Source: CAG-826 sp964504595 | GTDB taxonomy: Bacteria; Bacillota_I; Bacilli_A; RFN20; CAG-826 | Direction of reading: 5' to 3' | Length of the DNA stretch: 64,000 nt | Assembly: GCA_964504595.1 (NCBI GenBank) | Contig: CAZDEE010000004.1 | Span: 18,329-82,328, forward strand | In this document: in pieces, positions 9,734-19,166 of the stretch | Numbering within the stretch: position 1 is the first letter of the stretch | How the letters are laid out: each line of letters opens with the position of its first letter | Made by a program: the position numbers and the translations under genes | Notes under the pieces: model-generated | Told to the model about the DNA's origin: nothing | Seen by the model: only the letters and a program-made list of their open reading frames with translations | Databases searched by the model: none

Positions 9734-10835
9734 TAAATATGAATTATTATTGTCTAAAGAAACATTTGATAAACTTTATAATATGAATAATGTTTCTTCT
9801 AAATATTCAACTTCCTTTTTATATAATGTTTATAAAAATATCATTTCTTCTTTAATTAAAGTGTTTGAAAGTCAAAAAGTAAATCCACTTGGAAGAATTC
9901 AACCATTTGCGGTTATTAAGTATTTACTTAGTGAACATATATATTCAACTTTAGGAATGAATGATGAAGATATTAAGAAAATTGAAGAAAATGAAGTTTA
10001 TAATCAAAAAATAGCAAGCATAGTTATTGATAAATACTTTACAATTGACCACTTAGAATATAGTGAAGGAACTTTAGGAGATCATTATTATCCTCCAATT
10101 ACTTCAATGAAATTATATATTAATTATATGCTTCATTCTTTAAAAAAGTTTAAGCAAAAAGATCCTGAGAAAACACTTTTAATTGATATAATTCATAAAG
10201 GTCTCAGAATGTGTCAATGTATATGCAATTTATTATCTACCGGATTTGAGACTGAAGCATTTTCTACCTGGCGGACTCTTCATGAAACTGAATGTAACGC
10301 AATTATTTTATTTAAGTATGGAAAACCGGTTATAGAATCATATCTTAAGCATATTAAATATGGATTAGCGTTTAGAAATTCATTATCAAGCAAAGAAGAA
10401 ACTGATGAAGTTTTTGAAGAAATTAAATCTAAAATGAGATATTATGGATTAAAGAGCAAAGATATGAAACGTTTTATTGAATGCGGTTGGTTATATGCTG
10501 TTCCTAATATTTTAGAAAATAAAGATTTTAGAATTAATTTTAGAAATGGCGTTGAATTAGTCGCGGGACTTTCAGAAAAGAATTCTTTTTACGAAATGTC
10601 ATCTGAAATTGCTCATTCATCACCATTATTAATATATTCAAATCGAGAATTCTTCTTTTATATGAGCATCATATGTATGTATGAATCATTTCTTAGATTA
10701 GAAAAAATATTTAATTTAATATATACAGAAACTATGCAAGATGATGATTTGAAGTCCTATCAAGTTGTAAGACAAGTTTATTTACCACAGCTTGAAATGA
10801 TATTAAGTATTGAACAAAAAAAGTTAAATAAATAA
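9726..10835 (+). CDS. DUF5677-like helical protein, unknown function
   Basis: About 369 residues, starting at the ATG that follows TGGAGGAAAAC. Upstream in-frame starts have no ribosome binding site. The central region (CICNLLSTGFETEAFSTWRT, then LHETECNAIILFKYG, and SSEIAHSSPLL further on) resembles the DUF5677 family. Those proteins share an arginine, a histidine-glutamate pair and a downstream S-x-x-x-H element and have no established activity. The protein looks all-helical and cytosolic. It overlaps the preceding unknown gene. The family assignment is from memory of the pattern and is moderate at best. Confidence 0.6.
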   Translation: MDNKYELLLSKETFDKLYNMNNVSSKYSTSFLYNVYKNIISSLIKVFESQKVNPLGRIQPFAVIKYLLSEHIYSTLGMNDEDIKKIEENEVYNQKIASIVIDKYFTIDHLEYSEGTLGDHYYPPITSMKLYINYMLHSLKKFKQKDPEKTLLIDIIHKGLRMCQCICNLLSTGFETEAFSTWRTLHETECNAIILFKYGKPVIESYLKHIKYGLAFRNSLSSKEETDEVFEEIKSKMRYYGLKSKDMKRFIECGWLYAVPNILENKDFRINFRNGVELVAGLSEKNSFYEMSSEIAHSSPLLIYSNREFFFYMSIICMYESFLRLEKIFNLIYTETMQDDDLKSYQVVRQVYLPQLEMILSIEQKKLNK

Positions 10836-10837
10836 AG

Positions 10838-10861
10838 AAAGAGACACGGTTGTGTCTCTTT
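10838..10861. terminator. bidirectional intrinsic terminator
   Basis: A perfect 10-bp stem (AAAGAGACAC 10838-10847 with GTGTCTCTTT 10852-10861) around a GGTT loop. The A/T flanks allow use on both strands, between the convergent DUF5677-like gene and the uridine-kinase-like gene. Confidence 0.85.
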
Positions 10862-12504
10862 TAAACATCTTGGAAACATGAATCACCAATAAATTCACGA
10901 AGTAATGAATTACATGGAATATATTTATCATCAATATCGACAAAGTATTTTAAGAATTTAATTAAGCGCTCCGCCATAACGAAGTATGGAGAATCTTTTT
11001 CAACACTAGTTAGAAGTGGTAGGGCGTATTTTTTCATGACACACAATTCATATGGTAGCAATGAATTAAATACATAATCCGCGCCTTCTTGTGTTCCATA
11101 AATCCAAGTAAATTCGCCTTTTCTAACACTTGGCCACATTGAGAAAGTCATTTCTGAAGGAGCGTTTCTAAACTTTTTATCACGAACTAATCTTCTTAAT
11201 AAACGGAGATCAGTTAAGGAAATTGGATTGTGATTATCAAGATTTATTTGCGCTTGTGGGGCAATATAAATTTTAAATTTTTGGTGTTTAGGAACAAGAG
11301 AAGTCAATTGGTCGTTTAATGCATGAATTCCTTCAATAATTAAAGGTTGATCACTATCGATTTTTAATATACGACCAGGAACTCTTTTTCCTAAAGTGAA
11401 ATCAAATTTAGGTAATTGGACTTCCTCACCATTAATTAAATCTAGCATGTTTTGATTGAATAAATCGATGTCAAGGGCATAAATGCTTTCTAAATCAGGA
11501 TTTCCATCTTCATCTAAAGGTGCTTGATTACGAGGTAAGTAGTAGTCATCAATGGAAATTCTTATTGGGCGAATACCACGTGATAATAATTCTATTCTTA
11601 AACGATTCGCAAAAGTTGTTTTTCCTGAACTCGATGGTCCAGCAATACATATAAGGCGAATGTTTTCGATATCGGTCTCAATTCTCGTACCTAAATCATT
11701 AAGCATAGAATTATGACGAGCCTCACACATATTAATAAAATCAATGGTATTACCTTCTTCTACATATTTGTTAATTCCAGCAATTGAATCAGCGGAGACT
11801 ATTTTAGCCCAAGTATGGGATGCTTTTAAGGTACGTCCAAAGGTTGGAGCGTCTTGGAAATCTGGAATTTCTCCATTTGCTTCGGAGCGAGGATATTGAA
11901 CGATTATTCCAGGATGGTAAATACGGATACGATATGATTTTAGATATCCTGAACTTGGTACCATATGTCCATACATATAATCTAAGAAGCCATCACATTC
12001 ATATAAATGAACAGTTTTTTCTGGTCGATATTTTAAAATATCAATTTTATCTTCAAAACCTCTTTCTTTAAAAATTTCTAAAGCTTCACTATTTGAAACA
12101 ATTTTACGAGTAAATGGCAAATCAAGTTCTATTAATCTATCCATTTCTGTTTTAATGTTTTTAACCATCATTGAATCTATACGAATATCTTTATTTAAAA
12201 TTTCAATAAATATTGAACGGGAAACATTGTAACTAAAACGAATTTTGATATTAGGGTAGATGCGAGAAAACGCCATTGCGACGAGATATCTTAATGAGGC
12301 CTCATAAATACGGATTGCTTGTTGATCTTTGCATGTTAAAAATTGAATATCAGCATCATAATATACTTCATAATTTAATTCACGAAGACGATTATTTACC
12401 ATTGCACATATTACATCTTTTCGATCTTCGCCAATTATTGAACGTAAAGATATTTTCTTTTCAATGACTTCTTCTTTGCCATCAAAATGTACTTTAAAAC
12501 TCAT
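10861..12504 (-). CDS. uridine-kinase-like nucleoside kinase with TGS/SAD-type N-terminus
   Basis: A protein of 547 residues. The N-terminal third resembles the TGS and second additional domains of threonyl-tRNA synthetase (IEKKISLRSII, then a stretch ending in RDK-like basic residues). The C-terminal part is a phosphoribulokinase/uridine-kinase P-loop domain with GPSSSGKTTFA (Walker A 289-296), RISIDDYY and a later LPKFDFTLGKR segment. This architecture is common in Bacillota and Thermotoga, and the role is probably nucleoside phosphorylation. The start at 12504 is chosen because TAGGAGG lies 7 bases upstream; an in-frame ATG at 12540 lacks such a site. It stands alone, divergent from the atp operon. 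Confidence 0.88.
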   Translation of the reverse strand: MSFKVHFDGKEEVIEKKISLRSIIGEDRKDVICAMVNNRLRELNYEVYYDADIQFLTCKDQQAIRIYEASLRYLVAMAFSRIYPNIKIRFSYNVSRSIFIEILNKDIRIDSMMVKNIKTEMDRLIELDLPFTRKIVSNSEALEIFKERGFEDKIDILKYRPEKTVHLYECDGFLDYMYGHMVPSSGYLKSYRIRIYHPGIIVQYPRSEANGEIPDFQDAPTFGRTLKASHTWAKIVSADSIAGINKYVEEGNTIDFINMCEARHNSMLNDLGTRIETDIENIRLICIAGPSSSGKTTFANRLRIELLSRGIRPIRISIDDYYLPRNQAPLDEDGNPDLESIYALDIDLFNQNMLDLINGEEVQLPKFDFTLGKRVPGRILKIDSDQPLIIEGIHALNDQLTSLVPKHQKFKIYIAPQAQINLDNHNPISLTDLRLLRRLVRDKKFRNAPSEMTFSMWPSVRKGEFTWIYGTQEGADYVFNSLLPYELCVMKKYALPLLTSVEKDSPYFVMAERLIKFLKYFVDIDDKYIPCNSLLREFIGDSCFQDV

Positions 12505-12706
12505 GTTTATTCCTCCTATAAATATTAATACATACGCCATTAAAAAATGCGTTCAATATATTTTATAGGCTTTATCTTCAAAATGCAAGCGGTTACATTT
12601 TTATAAAATTGCCACTTTTAAATTAATTTTATGCGATTTATTAACAAATCGAAATTGTGGGCAAAATAATACTATAAAAATTTTAAAAAACCATAGCAAA
12701 AATTAA

Positions 12707-12735
12707 TACAAACTTAATTTAAATGTTGCTATAAT
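12707..12735 (+). promoter_or_regulatory. probable promoter of the atp operon
   Basis: A perfect -10 TATAAT (12730-12735) has a weak -35 TACAAA (12707-12712) 17 bases upstream. It lies about 38 bases before the atpI start, in the divergent intergenic region that otherwise shows nothing distinctive. Confidence 0.55.
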
Positions 12736-12772
12736 AAAAATGATGACAGAGTCATCAAGAAGGGAAAGGAAC

Positions 12773-13162
12773 ATGAAGAAATATTATTATTCTTTACCAG
12801 AAAATAAAAGAATTATATTTTGGATGATTTTAGTTTCTATATCTGTGGTAATAGCTTCTTCATTTTGCTTTTTTTTAAACTTATACGGAATTCCCTTAGG
12901 CATCATTTTAGGAACTATTATAAGTATTTTAAATTTTAAGCTCTTAGAAAGACAAACAATCAAGTGCTTTTCTTCAAGAAAACCTGCGATTGTAGCGGTG
13001 TCTTACTATTTGCTTAGAATGCTTATATATGCATTAGGATTAATTCTCGCAATCATTTTAAAAAAATACGCTATTCCCTTATTTGAAGTATTTGCAGTTT
13101 TAGGTGCTTATATACTTTCTAAAATTGTATTGCTAGTTTATGGGACAAAAGAAAGGGGCTAA
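12773..13162 (+). CDS. atpI: ATP synthase subunit I (AtpI)
   Basis: A protein of 129 residues with four hydrophobic segments, in the position atpI always occupies at the head of Bacillota atp operons. AtpI assists c-ring assembly or Mg2+/Na+ handling and is poorly conserved in sequence, so the assignment rests on size, topology and position. The start at 12773 follows GGGAAAGGA. An ATG at 12740 lies only five bases past the -10 element and is unlikely. atpB begins 3 bases after the stop. Confidence 0.75.
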   Translation: MKKYYYSLPENKRIIFWMILVSISVVIASSFCFFLNLYGIPLGIILGTIISILNFKLLERQTIKCFSSRKPAIVAVSYYLLRMLIYALGLILAIILKKYAIPLFEVFAVLGAYILSKIVLLVYGTKERG

Positions 13163-13165
13163 GAA

Positions 13166-13951
13166 ATGAAAAAGAACTTATTAAAAAATATTTCTATTGG
13201 CTTATTAACGCTAATTTTCGTAGCGGTTATTGTTTACTTTCTTTTAACTTCTTCAAATATACCTGGAGAAGTATATAGCTCGATTATTATTGTCTTATTA
13301 TGCGTTACCTTTTTCTTCATTGTATTTTTAAAAGCAAGAAAAACTGATCCTTTAAAGAAGCCAAAAGGAATTATGTTAGCTGCGGAAATTGCTGTTGATA
13401 AAATTGAATCATTGGTCGTTAGCAATATGGGTGAAAAGTTTAGAGATTTTAGTGGTTATATGACCGCGGTTGTAGCTTATGTATTTATGTGTTTTACAAT
13501 CGGGTTACTTGGTTTACCTTCACCAATGACATATTATATGGTTCCTTTATCAATCGCACTTTGTACATTTGTCTTAATTCACGCAACAAGTATTAAATAT
13601 ACCAAGTGGGGATATTTTAACCGGTACTTAAGTCCATTACCAGTATTCCTACCAATCAATTTGCTTTCAATGTGGGCACCATTAATTTCATTGTCATTTA
13701 GGCTATTTGGTAATGCGATTTCTGGTTGGGTCTTAATGACCATTGCCTATGAAGCATTAAAAGAATTATCGAACGCAATAACGGGGCTTCCATATTTTGC
13801 CTCACCATTTGTGGCTCCATTATTACATGCGTATTTCGATATATTTTCTGGATATATCCAGACCCTGGTCTTCTCATCGTTGACAATGATGTTTATTTTA
13901 CAAGAAGTTCCAGATGTAGATGCTACATTAGATGTAGTTGAAGATAAGTAA
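13166..13951 (+). CDS. atpB: ATP synthase F0 subunit a
   Basis: Membrane stator subunit that forms the ion half-channels against the c-ring. The 261 residues include several TM helices and the hallmark SLSFRLFGN segment, whose Arg is the essential stator arginine, followed by the C-terminal hairpin (YFDIFSGYIQTLVFSSLTMMF). The N-terminus has an extra pair of hydrophobic segments (about 8-28 and 38-53) before the conserved core. An AGAAAGGGG-type ribosome binding site precedes the ATG. Second gene of the operon. Confidence 0.93.
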   Translation: MKKNLLKNISIGLLTLIFVAVIVYFLLTSSNIPGEVYSSIIIVLLCVTFFFIVFLKARKTDPLKKPKGIMLAAEIAVDKIESLVVSNMGEKFRDFSGYMTAVVAYVFMCFTIGLLGLPSPMTYYMVPLSIALCTFVLIHATSIKYTKWGYFNRYLSPLPVFLPINLLSMWAPLISLSFRLFGNAISGWVLMTIAYEALKELSNAITGLPYFASPFVAPLLHAYFDIFSGYIQTLVFSSLTMMFILQEVPDVDATLDVVEDK

Positions 13952-13969
13952 TCGAAAGGAGAAAAAATT

Positions 13970-14254
13970 ATGTTATCAACTATTTTATTAACTGTTACTG
14001 AGGGTGTTGTTTCAAGCGGAATTACTGATAAAGGTTTAGCCGCAATTGCTGCCGCAATCGCTGTTTTAGGTGGTATGGCTTGTGCTATCGGTGAAGGATG
14101 GACCGCTATAAAGGCTGTTGAAGGTGTTGCTCGTAATCCAGAAGCACAACCACAAATTCAAAAAACAATGATGTTTGGTATGGCCTTAACTGAGACAACT
14201 GGTATTTATGCATTAATTGTCGCTTTATTAATTTTATTCTTTGTCGCAATGTAA
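13970..14254 (+). CDS. atpE: ATP synthase F0 subunit c (two-carboxylate type)
   Basis: Rotor-ring subunit of 94 residues with two TM helices joined by the polar loop ARNPEAQ. The outer helix carries the ion-binding Glu75 in TETTGIY. The inner helix has Glu42 (AIGEGW) where Na+ enzymes such as Ilyobacter have Gln32. The 33-residue spacing matches E32/E65 of the Fusobacterium nucleatum c-ring, an established Na+ rotor with two carboxylates. T76, T77 and Y80 correspond to the other Na+-site positions (S66, T67, Y70). The N-terminus is about 10 residues longer than usual. A strong GAAAGGAG ribosome binding site suits the high copy number of c. Confidence 0.95.
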   Translation: MLSTILLTVTEGVVSSGITDKGLAAIAAAIAVLGGMACAIGEGWTAIKAVEGVARNPEAQPQIQKTMMFGMALTETTGIYALIVALLILFFVAM

Positions 14255-14270
14255 TTAGGGGATGATTGTT

Positions 14271-14837
14271 ATGTTGAACAGTGCATTTAAAATTGCTGAT
14301 TCATCACTAACTTTATTTGATCTTGGTATTGAGGCTGAAGACTTTATTAATAAATTATTTCCAAGTGGAATTGAATCTTTAATTGTCCAATTATTATCAT
14401 TTCTTGTTTTAGCTATCGCGGCGATTTATTTATTTTACAAGCCTGTAAGGAGAGTCCTTAATGAACGAGCGGAGTATGTTGAAAATCATATTCATACCGC
14501 TGAAGAAGCTTCTAAGGAAGCGACAGCAAGATTAGAGAATTTAGATGAAGAAATTGAAGATAAAAAAAGAGAAGCACAAGGTATTATCGAAAATGCAAGA
14601 GCGATTGCTGTAAAAGAAAAAGAATCTATTATTTTAGAAGCTTCTAAGGAAGCAACTAGAATTATGGATGAGGCTAAGGAAGATATTGAATTGAGTAAAG
14701 AAAAAGCCCGTCAAGAAATCCATAATGAAATTCTTGATGTTGCTTTAGAAGCATCAAAAGTTATTCTTGGACGTGAAGTTAATGATTCTGATCATCAACG
14801 TTTAGTCGAAGATTTTATAAAGGATGTTGGTAAATAA
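14271..14837 (+). CDS. atpF: ATP synthase F0 subunit b
   Basis: Peripheral stalk subunit of 188 residues. It has an N-terminal extension, one TM segment at about 35-57 (LIVQLLSFLVLAIAAIYLFY), then a long charged coiled coil (EERAEYVENHI... to the C-terminus) that binds delta. The start at 14271 is used because the AGGGG site at 14257-14261 is 9 bases upstream; the ATG at 14262 directly abuts it. The 3' end overlaps atpH by one base (TAATG). Confidence 0.93.
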   Translation: MLNSAFKIADSSLTLFDLGIEAEDFINKLFPSGIESLIVQLLSFLVLAIAAIYLFYKPVRRVLNERAEYVENHIHTAEEASKEATARLENLDEEIEDKKREAQGIIENARAIAVKEKESIILEASKEATRIMDEAKEDIELSKEKARQEIHNEILDVALEASKVILGREVNDSDHQRLVEDFIKDVGK

Positions 14838-15373
14838 TGGATAGTTTAGCTTCCCGATATGCCTTAGCAATGTTTGATATTGCTCTTGAAGAAAATAAAG
14901 TTGAAGAATATCAAGAAAAAATAAAATGTGTGAGAGAATTATTAAATGAAAATCCGGATTATGTGCGGGTTCTTTCGTCATATTTTTTATCCACTAAAGA
15001 AAAGCACGAATTAGTGGAAAAAGCCTTTAAAGATCTTGATTCTAAACATATTATTTCATTTTTAAAAGTTATTATTGATAATCACCGCGTGAATGAAATA
15101 CATAATATTCTTCAAGAATTTCATACTTTGTGCAATGAATATTTAGGAATTGATGAAGGATTTGTTTATTCGGTTGTTCCTTTAAAAGGGGAGCAAATTA
15201 AGCAAATTGAAGAAGCTATTTCTTTGAAAATGAAGGTTAAAGTTGAACTACACAATACTATCGATGAGCGACTTATCGGTGGAATTAAAGTCGTTGTTAA
15301 TGATCATGTATATGATAGTTCGTTATTACATAAAATTGATTTTCTTAAAAAGGAAATTAGAAAAGAAAGGTAG
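14837..15373 (+). CDS. atpH: ATP synthase F1 subunit delta
   Basis: A protein of 178 residues linking the F1 head to the b stalk. It has the OSCP/delta pattern: an N-terminal helical bundle (SLASRYALAMFDIALEE) and a C-terminal domain with IDERLIGGIKVVVNDHVYDSS. It starts on the last base of the atpF stop codon, so translation is coupled. Confidence 0.95.
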   Translation: MDSLASRYALAMFDIALEENKVEEYQEKIKCVRELLNENPDYVRVLSSYFLSTKEKHELVEKAFKDLDSKHIISFLKVIIDNHRVNEIHNILQEFHTLCNEYLGIDEGFVYSVVPLKGEQIKQIEEAISLKMKVKVELHNTIDERLIGGIKVVVNDHVYDSSLLHKIDFLKKEIRKER

Positions 15374-15382
15374 GTAGTAAGC

Positions 15383-16888
15383 ATGAATATAAAAACCGAT
15401 GAAATAAGCGCGCTTATAAAAGCGCAAATAAAAGAATATGATCAACAAATCGAAAGTAAAGATGTTGGAACTGTAATTACTGTCGGTGATGGTATTGCTC
15501 TTGTTTATGGTCTAGATAAGGCAATGCTTGGAGAATTACTTATCTTTCCAGGTGATATTTATGGTATGGTTCTTAATTTAGAAGAAGAGCATGTTGGAGT
15601 TGTTCTCTTTGGAAATGACCGAGGTATTAAAGAAGGTGACATCGTTAAAAGAACAGGCAAAGTTGTTGAAGTGCCTGTTGGCGATGTTTTATTAGGTCGT
15701 GTCGTTAATGCTTTAGGACAACCTATCGATGGATTAGGTGAAATTAAAACAATAAAGACTAGACCAGTAGAAAGAATTGCTCCTGGGGTAATGAGCCGTG
15801 AATCTGTTAATACACCTTTACAAACAGGTATTACCGCGATTGATGCGATGATTCCAATTGGTAGAGGTCAACGTGAGTTAATTATTGGTGATCGTCAAAC
15901 TGGTAAAACAGCGATTGCAATTGATACAATTATTAATCAAAGAGGAAAGAATTGCTTATGTGTATACGTAGCAATTGGACAAAAGAATTCAGCGGTAGCG
16001 TTAATTGTTGAAAAGCTTAAGAAATATGGTGCGATGGAATATACTACCGTTGTTTCCGCGACTGCTTCAGAATTAGCCCCTCTTCAATATATTGCACCTT
16101 ATTCAGGTGTTACTATTGCTGAAGAATGGATGGAACAAGGAAAAGATGTTTTAATCGTTTATGATGATTTAAGTAAACACGCAGTTGCTTATCGAACAAT
16201 GTCATTGCTTTTAAAACGTTCTCCAGGAAGAGAAGCTTATCCAGGAGATGTATTCTATCTTCATTCAAGATTGTTAGAAAGAGCTTGTAAATTAAATAAA
16301 GAAAATGGCGGAGGTTCAATTACTGCACTTCCAATTGTTGAAACGCAAGCAGGTGATATTTCCGCTTATATTCCTACAAATGTAATTTCTATTACAGATG
16401 GACAAATATTCTTGATGAGTGAATTGTTTAATGGAGGCCAAAGACCAGCTGTCGATAGTGGTTTATCGGTATCTAGAGTTGGAAGTGCCGCTCAAATTAA
16501 AGCGATGAAACAAGTTTCTAGCTCTTTAAAAATTGAACTTGCAAATTATCATGAATTACAAGCATTTTCACAATTTGGTAGCGATCTTGATGATTCAACT
16601 AAGAAGATTCTTCATCATGGGGAAATACTTATGGAGGTATTAAAGCAACCTCAATATGTTAATTATTCGGTCGAAAAACAAATAATTGACCTTTTTGTGG
16701 CCAAAAATCGATATTTAGAACAATTAGAAATTAGTGAAGTTAGAAATTTCTTAGATAAATTGTTTGATCATATAAATTCTAGTCATAAAGAAATAATTAA
16801 CCAAATAAGTAGTGAAAAAGTAATTAGTAATGAATTAGAGTTAGCGCTTAATGAAATTATTAGTGAGTTTATAAAATTAAATTGTTAA
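15383..16888 (+). CDS. atpA: ATP synthase F1 subunit alpha
   Basis: Non-catalytic nucleotide-binding subunit of 501 residues, normal length. Visible: the beta-barrel domain, Walker A GDRQTGKT (169-176), and the VDSGLSVSRVGSAAQ segment carrying the Arg finger that completes the catalytic site on beta. The C-terminal helical domain is shorter in conserved sequence but present. A second start just upstream is not needed. Confidence 0.97.
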   Translation: MNIKTDEISALIKAQIKEYDQQIESKDVGTVITVGDGIALVYGLDKAMLGELLIFPGDIYGMVLNLEEEHVGVVLFGNDRGIKEGDIVKRTGKVVEVPVGDVLLGRVVNALGQPIDGLGEIKTIKTRPVERIAPGVMSRESVNTPLQTGITAIDAMIPIGRGQRELIIGDRQTGKTAIAIDTIINQRGKNCLCVYVAIGQKNSAVALIVEKLKKYGAMEYTTVVSATASELAPLQYIAPYSGVTIAEEWMEQGKDVLIVYDDLSKHAVAYRTMSLLLKRSPGREAYPGDVFYLHSRLLERACKLNKENGGGSITALPIVETQAGDISAYIPTNVISITDGQIFLMSELFNGGQRPAVDSGLSVSRVGSAAQIKAMKQVSSSLKIELANYHELQAFSQFGSDLDDSTKKILHHGEILMEVLKQPQYVNYSVEKQIIDLFVAKNRYLEQLEISEVRNFLDKLFDHINSSHKEIINQISSEKVISNELELALNEIISEFIKLNC

Positions 16889-16916
16889 ATATTTTTGATG
16901 AAAGGAGATTGAAATT

Positions 16917-17756
16917 ATGAGTCAAGGACTAGCCTTAACTAAACGAAGAATGAAGTCGGTAGATTCTACAAAAAAGATTACTAATGCAATGAAATTAGTA
17001 GCAACTGCTAAACTTAAAAAGTGGAAGAACTCGATGGCGGAATCATCTTTATATAGTGATTCATTAATGAGTTTGGTTAAAGAAGTATTTTCAAATGTTG
17101 AAGACATTGAATCTCCTTATTTAAAAGAAAACGATGTTGATAAAAAATTATATATAGTAGTTACATCAACCTTAGGATTATGTGGAGGATATAACTATAA
17201 CTTATTTAAAGTTGTTGATTCTTTAATTAAAGAAAATGATGATGTGATTGTTATAGGGGCAAAAGGAATGCGTCATTTCAAAGATCGTACTGAAACTATT
17301 AATTTAGATTATGTTGATTTATGTAATGATTTTGAAGAAAAAATTGTTCGTCAATTAAGTGAAAAAGTATTAAAAGATTATGCTTCAAATAAATATGGAG
17401 CAATTAATCTAGTTTATACTCATTATGTTAATCAATTAACATTTACCCCAGAATGTTTAACATTGCTACCATTATCTATGGAAAATAGTGGTGATAAACC
17501 ATTAACAGACATTATTATGGAACCTAGTAAAAAGGAACTTGCAGAATCATTGATTCCATTTTATTTTAATTCAATTTTATATAATAAATTATTAGAATCA
17601 ATTGTTTCTGAGCAAGCTTCAAGAAGAACCGCAATGGAAAATGCAACAAACAACGCAACTGAAATTTATGATGAGTTGCAAATAGAATATAACAAAGAAA
17701 GACAAGCACAAATTACCCAAGAAATCACTGAAGTGATTGGTGGAGCAAATAAATAG
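16917..17756 (+). CDS. atpG: ATP synthase F1 subunit gamma
   Basis: Central rotor shaft, 279 residues. The N-terminal helix (RRMKSVDSTKKITNAMKLVATAKL) and the C-terminal helix (EQASRRTAMENATNNA) form the coiled coil inside the F1 hexamer. Between them is the Rossmann-like part with STLGLCGGYNYNLF. A strong AAAGGAG ribosome binding site precedes the ATG. Confidence 0.96.
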   Translation: MSQGLALTKRRMKSVDSTKKITNAMKLVATAKLKKWKNSMAESSLYSDSLMSLVKEVFSNVEDIESPYLKENDVDKKLYIVVTSTLGLCGGYNYNLFKVVDSLIKENDDVIVIGAKGMRHFKDRTETINLDYVDLCNDFEEKIVRQLSEKVLKDYASNKYGAINLVYTHYVNQLTFTPECLTLLPLSMENSGDKPLTDIIMEPSKKELAESLIPFYFNSILYNKLLESIVSEQASRRTAMENATNNATEIYDELQIEYNKERQAQITQEITEVIGGANK

Positions 17757-17768
17757 GAGGATAAACTT

Positions 17769-19166
17769 ATGAACAATATTGGTAGAATTGTCCAAATTGT
17801 TGGACCAATTGTGGACGTTCGTTTTAAGAAAAATAAATTACCAGATTTGCTAACAGCTTTAAAGATTATCCGTGATGATGGTGAAACTTTAGTAATTGAA
17901 GTCAGCCAACATATAGGTGATGATTTAGTTAGATGCGTATCGATGGGACCTACAGAAGGATTAGTTCGAAATATGGAAGTAATCGATACTGGCGCACCAA
18001 TAAAAGTTCATGTTGGCCAAGCTACATTAGGAAGAATGTTTAATGTTTTAGGTGAACCAATCGATGGACTTGGAACTGATAATTTAAAAGATTCTCCTAT
18101 GCATCCAATTCATCGTTTAGCTCCTACATATGAAGAACAAAGTACAAGTTCAAAAATGCTTGAAACTGGTATTAAGGTCATAGATTTACTTTGTCCTTAT
18201 GTTCGTGGTGGTAAGGTTGGTTTATTTGGTGGAGCTGGAGTTGGAAAAACTGTTTTAATCCAGGAATTAATTAATAATATCGCTACAGAAAGAGGCGGAA
18301 TTTCCGTTTTTGCTGGTGTTGGTGAAAGAACAAGAGAAGGTAATGATTTATATCACGAAATGAAACAATCAGGAGTTCTTGAAAAGACAGCGTTAGTATT
18401 TGGTCAAATGAATGAACCACCAGGAGCTAGAATGAGAGTCGGATTAACCGGTCTTACAATGGCGGAATATTTTAGAGATCAAGAGAATCAAGATGTTTTA
18501 TTGTTTATTGATAATATATTTAGATTTACTCAAGCTGGTAGTGAAGTTTCCGCTCTTTTAGGAAGAATGCCAAGTGCGGTTGGTTATCAACCTACTTTGG
18601 CAACAGAAATGGGACAATTACAAGAAAGAATTACCTCGACAAAGAATGGTTCGATTACTTCAGTTCAAGCAATTTATGTCCCAGCGGATGATTTAACCGA
18701 TCCGGCCCCAGCAACGACATTCTCACATTTGGATGCCAAGACTGTTTTAGATAGAAAGACTGCTGCTTTAGGAATTTATCCTGCGGTAGATCCTCTTGAA
18801 TCTTCTTCTCAAATCTTAGATCCAAATATTGTTGGAGAAGAACATTATGAAGTGGCTCGTGGTGTTCAACAAATATTACAAAGATATAAAGAATTACAAG
18901 ATATTATTGCTATTTTGGGAATGGATGAATTATCTGAAGAAGATAAAATTATCGTTGCTAGAGCAAGAAGAATTAGAAATTTTCTTTCTCAACCATTCCA
19001 TGTTGCGGAAACGTTTAATGGATTTGAAGGAAAGTATGTATCTATTAAAGATACAATTCGTAGTTTTAAAGCTATCTTAAATGGAGAATACGATTATCTT
19101 CCTGAAGCTGCTTTCTTATATGTTGGAACTATTGAAGATGCTGTTGAGAAAGGTAAAACTTTATAA
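17769..19166 (+). CDS. atpD: ATP synthase F1 subunit beta
   Basis: Catalytic subunit of 465 residues. Walker A GGAGVGKT (154-161), the catalytic Glu in VGERTREG, Walker B LLFIDNIFRF and the DELSEED-like DELSEED element (GMDELSEEDK) are all present. An AGGAGG ribosome binding site precedes it. It ends with TAATG overlapping atpC by one base. Confidence 0.98.
   Translation: MNNIGRIVQIVGPIVDVRFKKNKLPDLLTALKIIRDDGETLVIEVSQHIGDDLVRCVSMGPTEGLVRNMEVIDTGAPIKVHVGQATLGRMFNVLGEPIDGLGTDNLKDSPMHPIHRLAPTYEEQSTSSKMLETGIKVIDLLCPYVRGGKVGLFGGAGVGKTVLIQELINNIATERGGISVFAGVGERTREGNDLYHEMKQSGVLEKTALVFGQMNEPPGARMRVGLTGLTMAEYFRDQENQDVLLFIDNIFRFTQAGSEVSALLGRMPSAVGYQPTLATEMGQLQERITSTKNGSITSVQAIYVPADDLTDPAPATTFSHLDAKTVLDRKTAALGIYPAVDPLESSSQILDPNIVGEEHYEVARGVQQILQRYKELQDIIAILGMDELSEEDKIIVARARRIRNFLSQPFHVAETFNGFEGKYVSIKDTIRSFKAILNGEYDYLPEAAFLYVGTIEDAVEKGKTL

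Noticed and set aside
11820..12467. Open frames on the plus strand opposite the uridine-kinase-like gene (e.g. 11820-12071 and 12276-12467)
   Set aside because: No ribosome binding site, unusual His/Leu-rich composition, and they lie fully inside a well-supported gene on the other strand.
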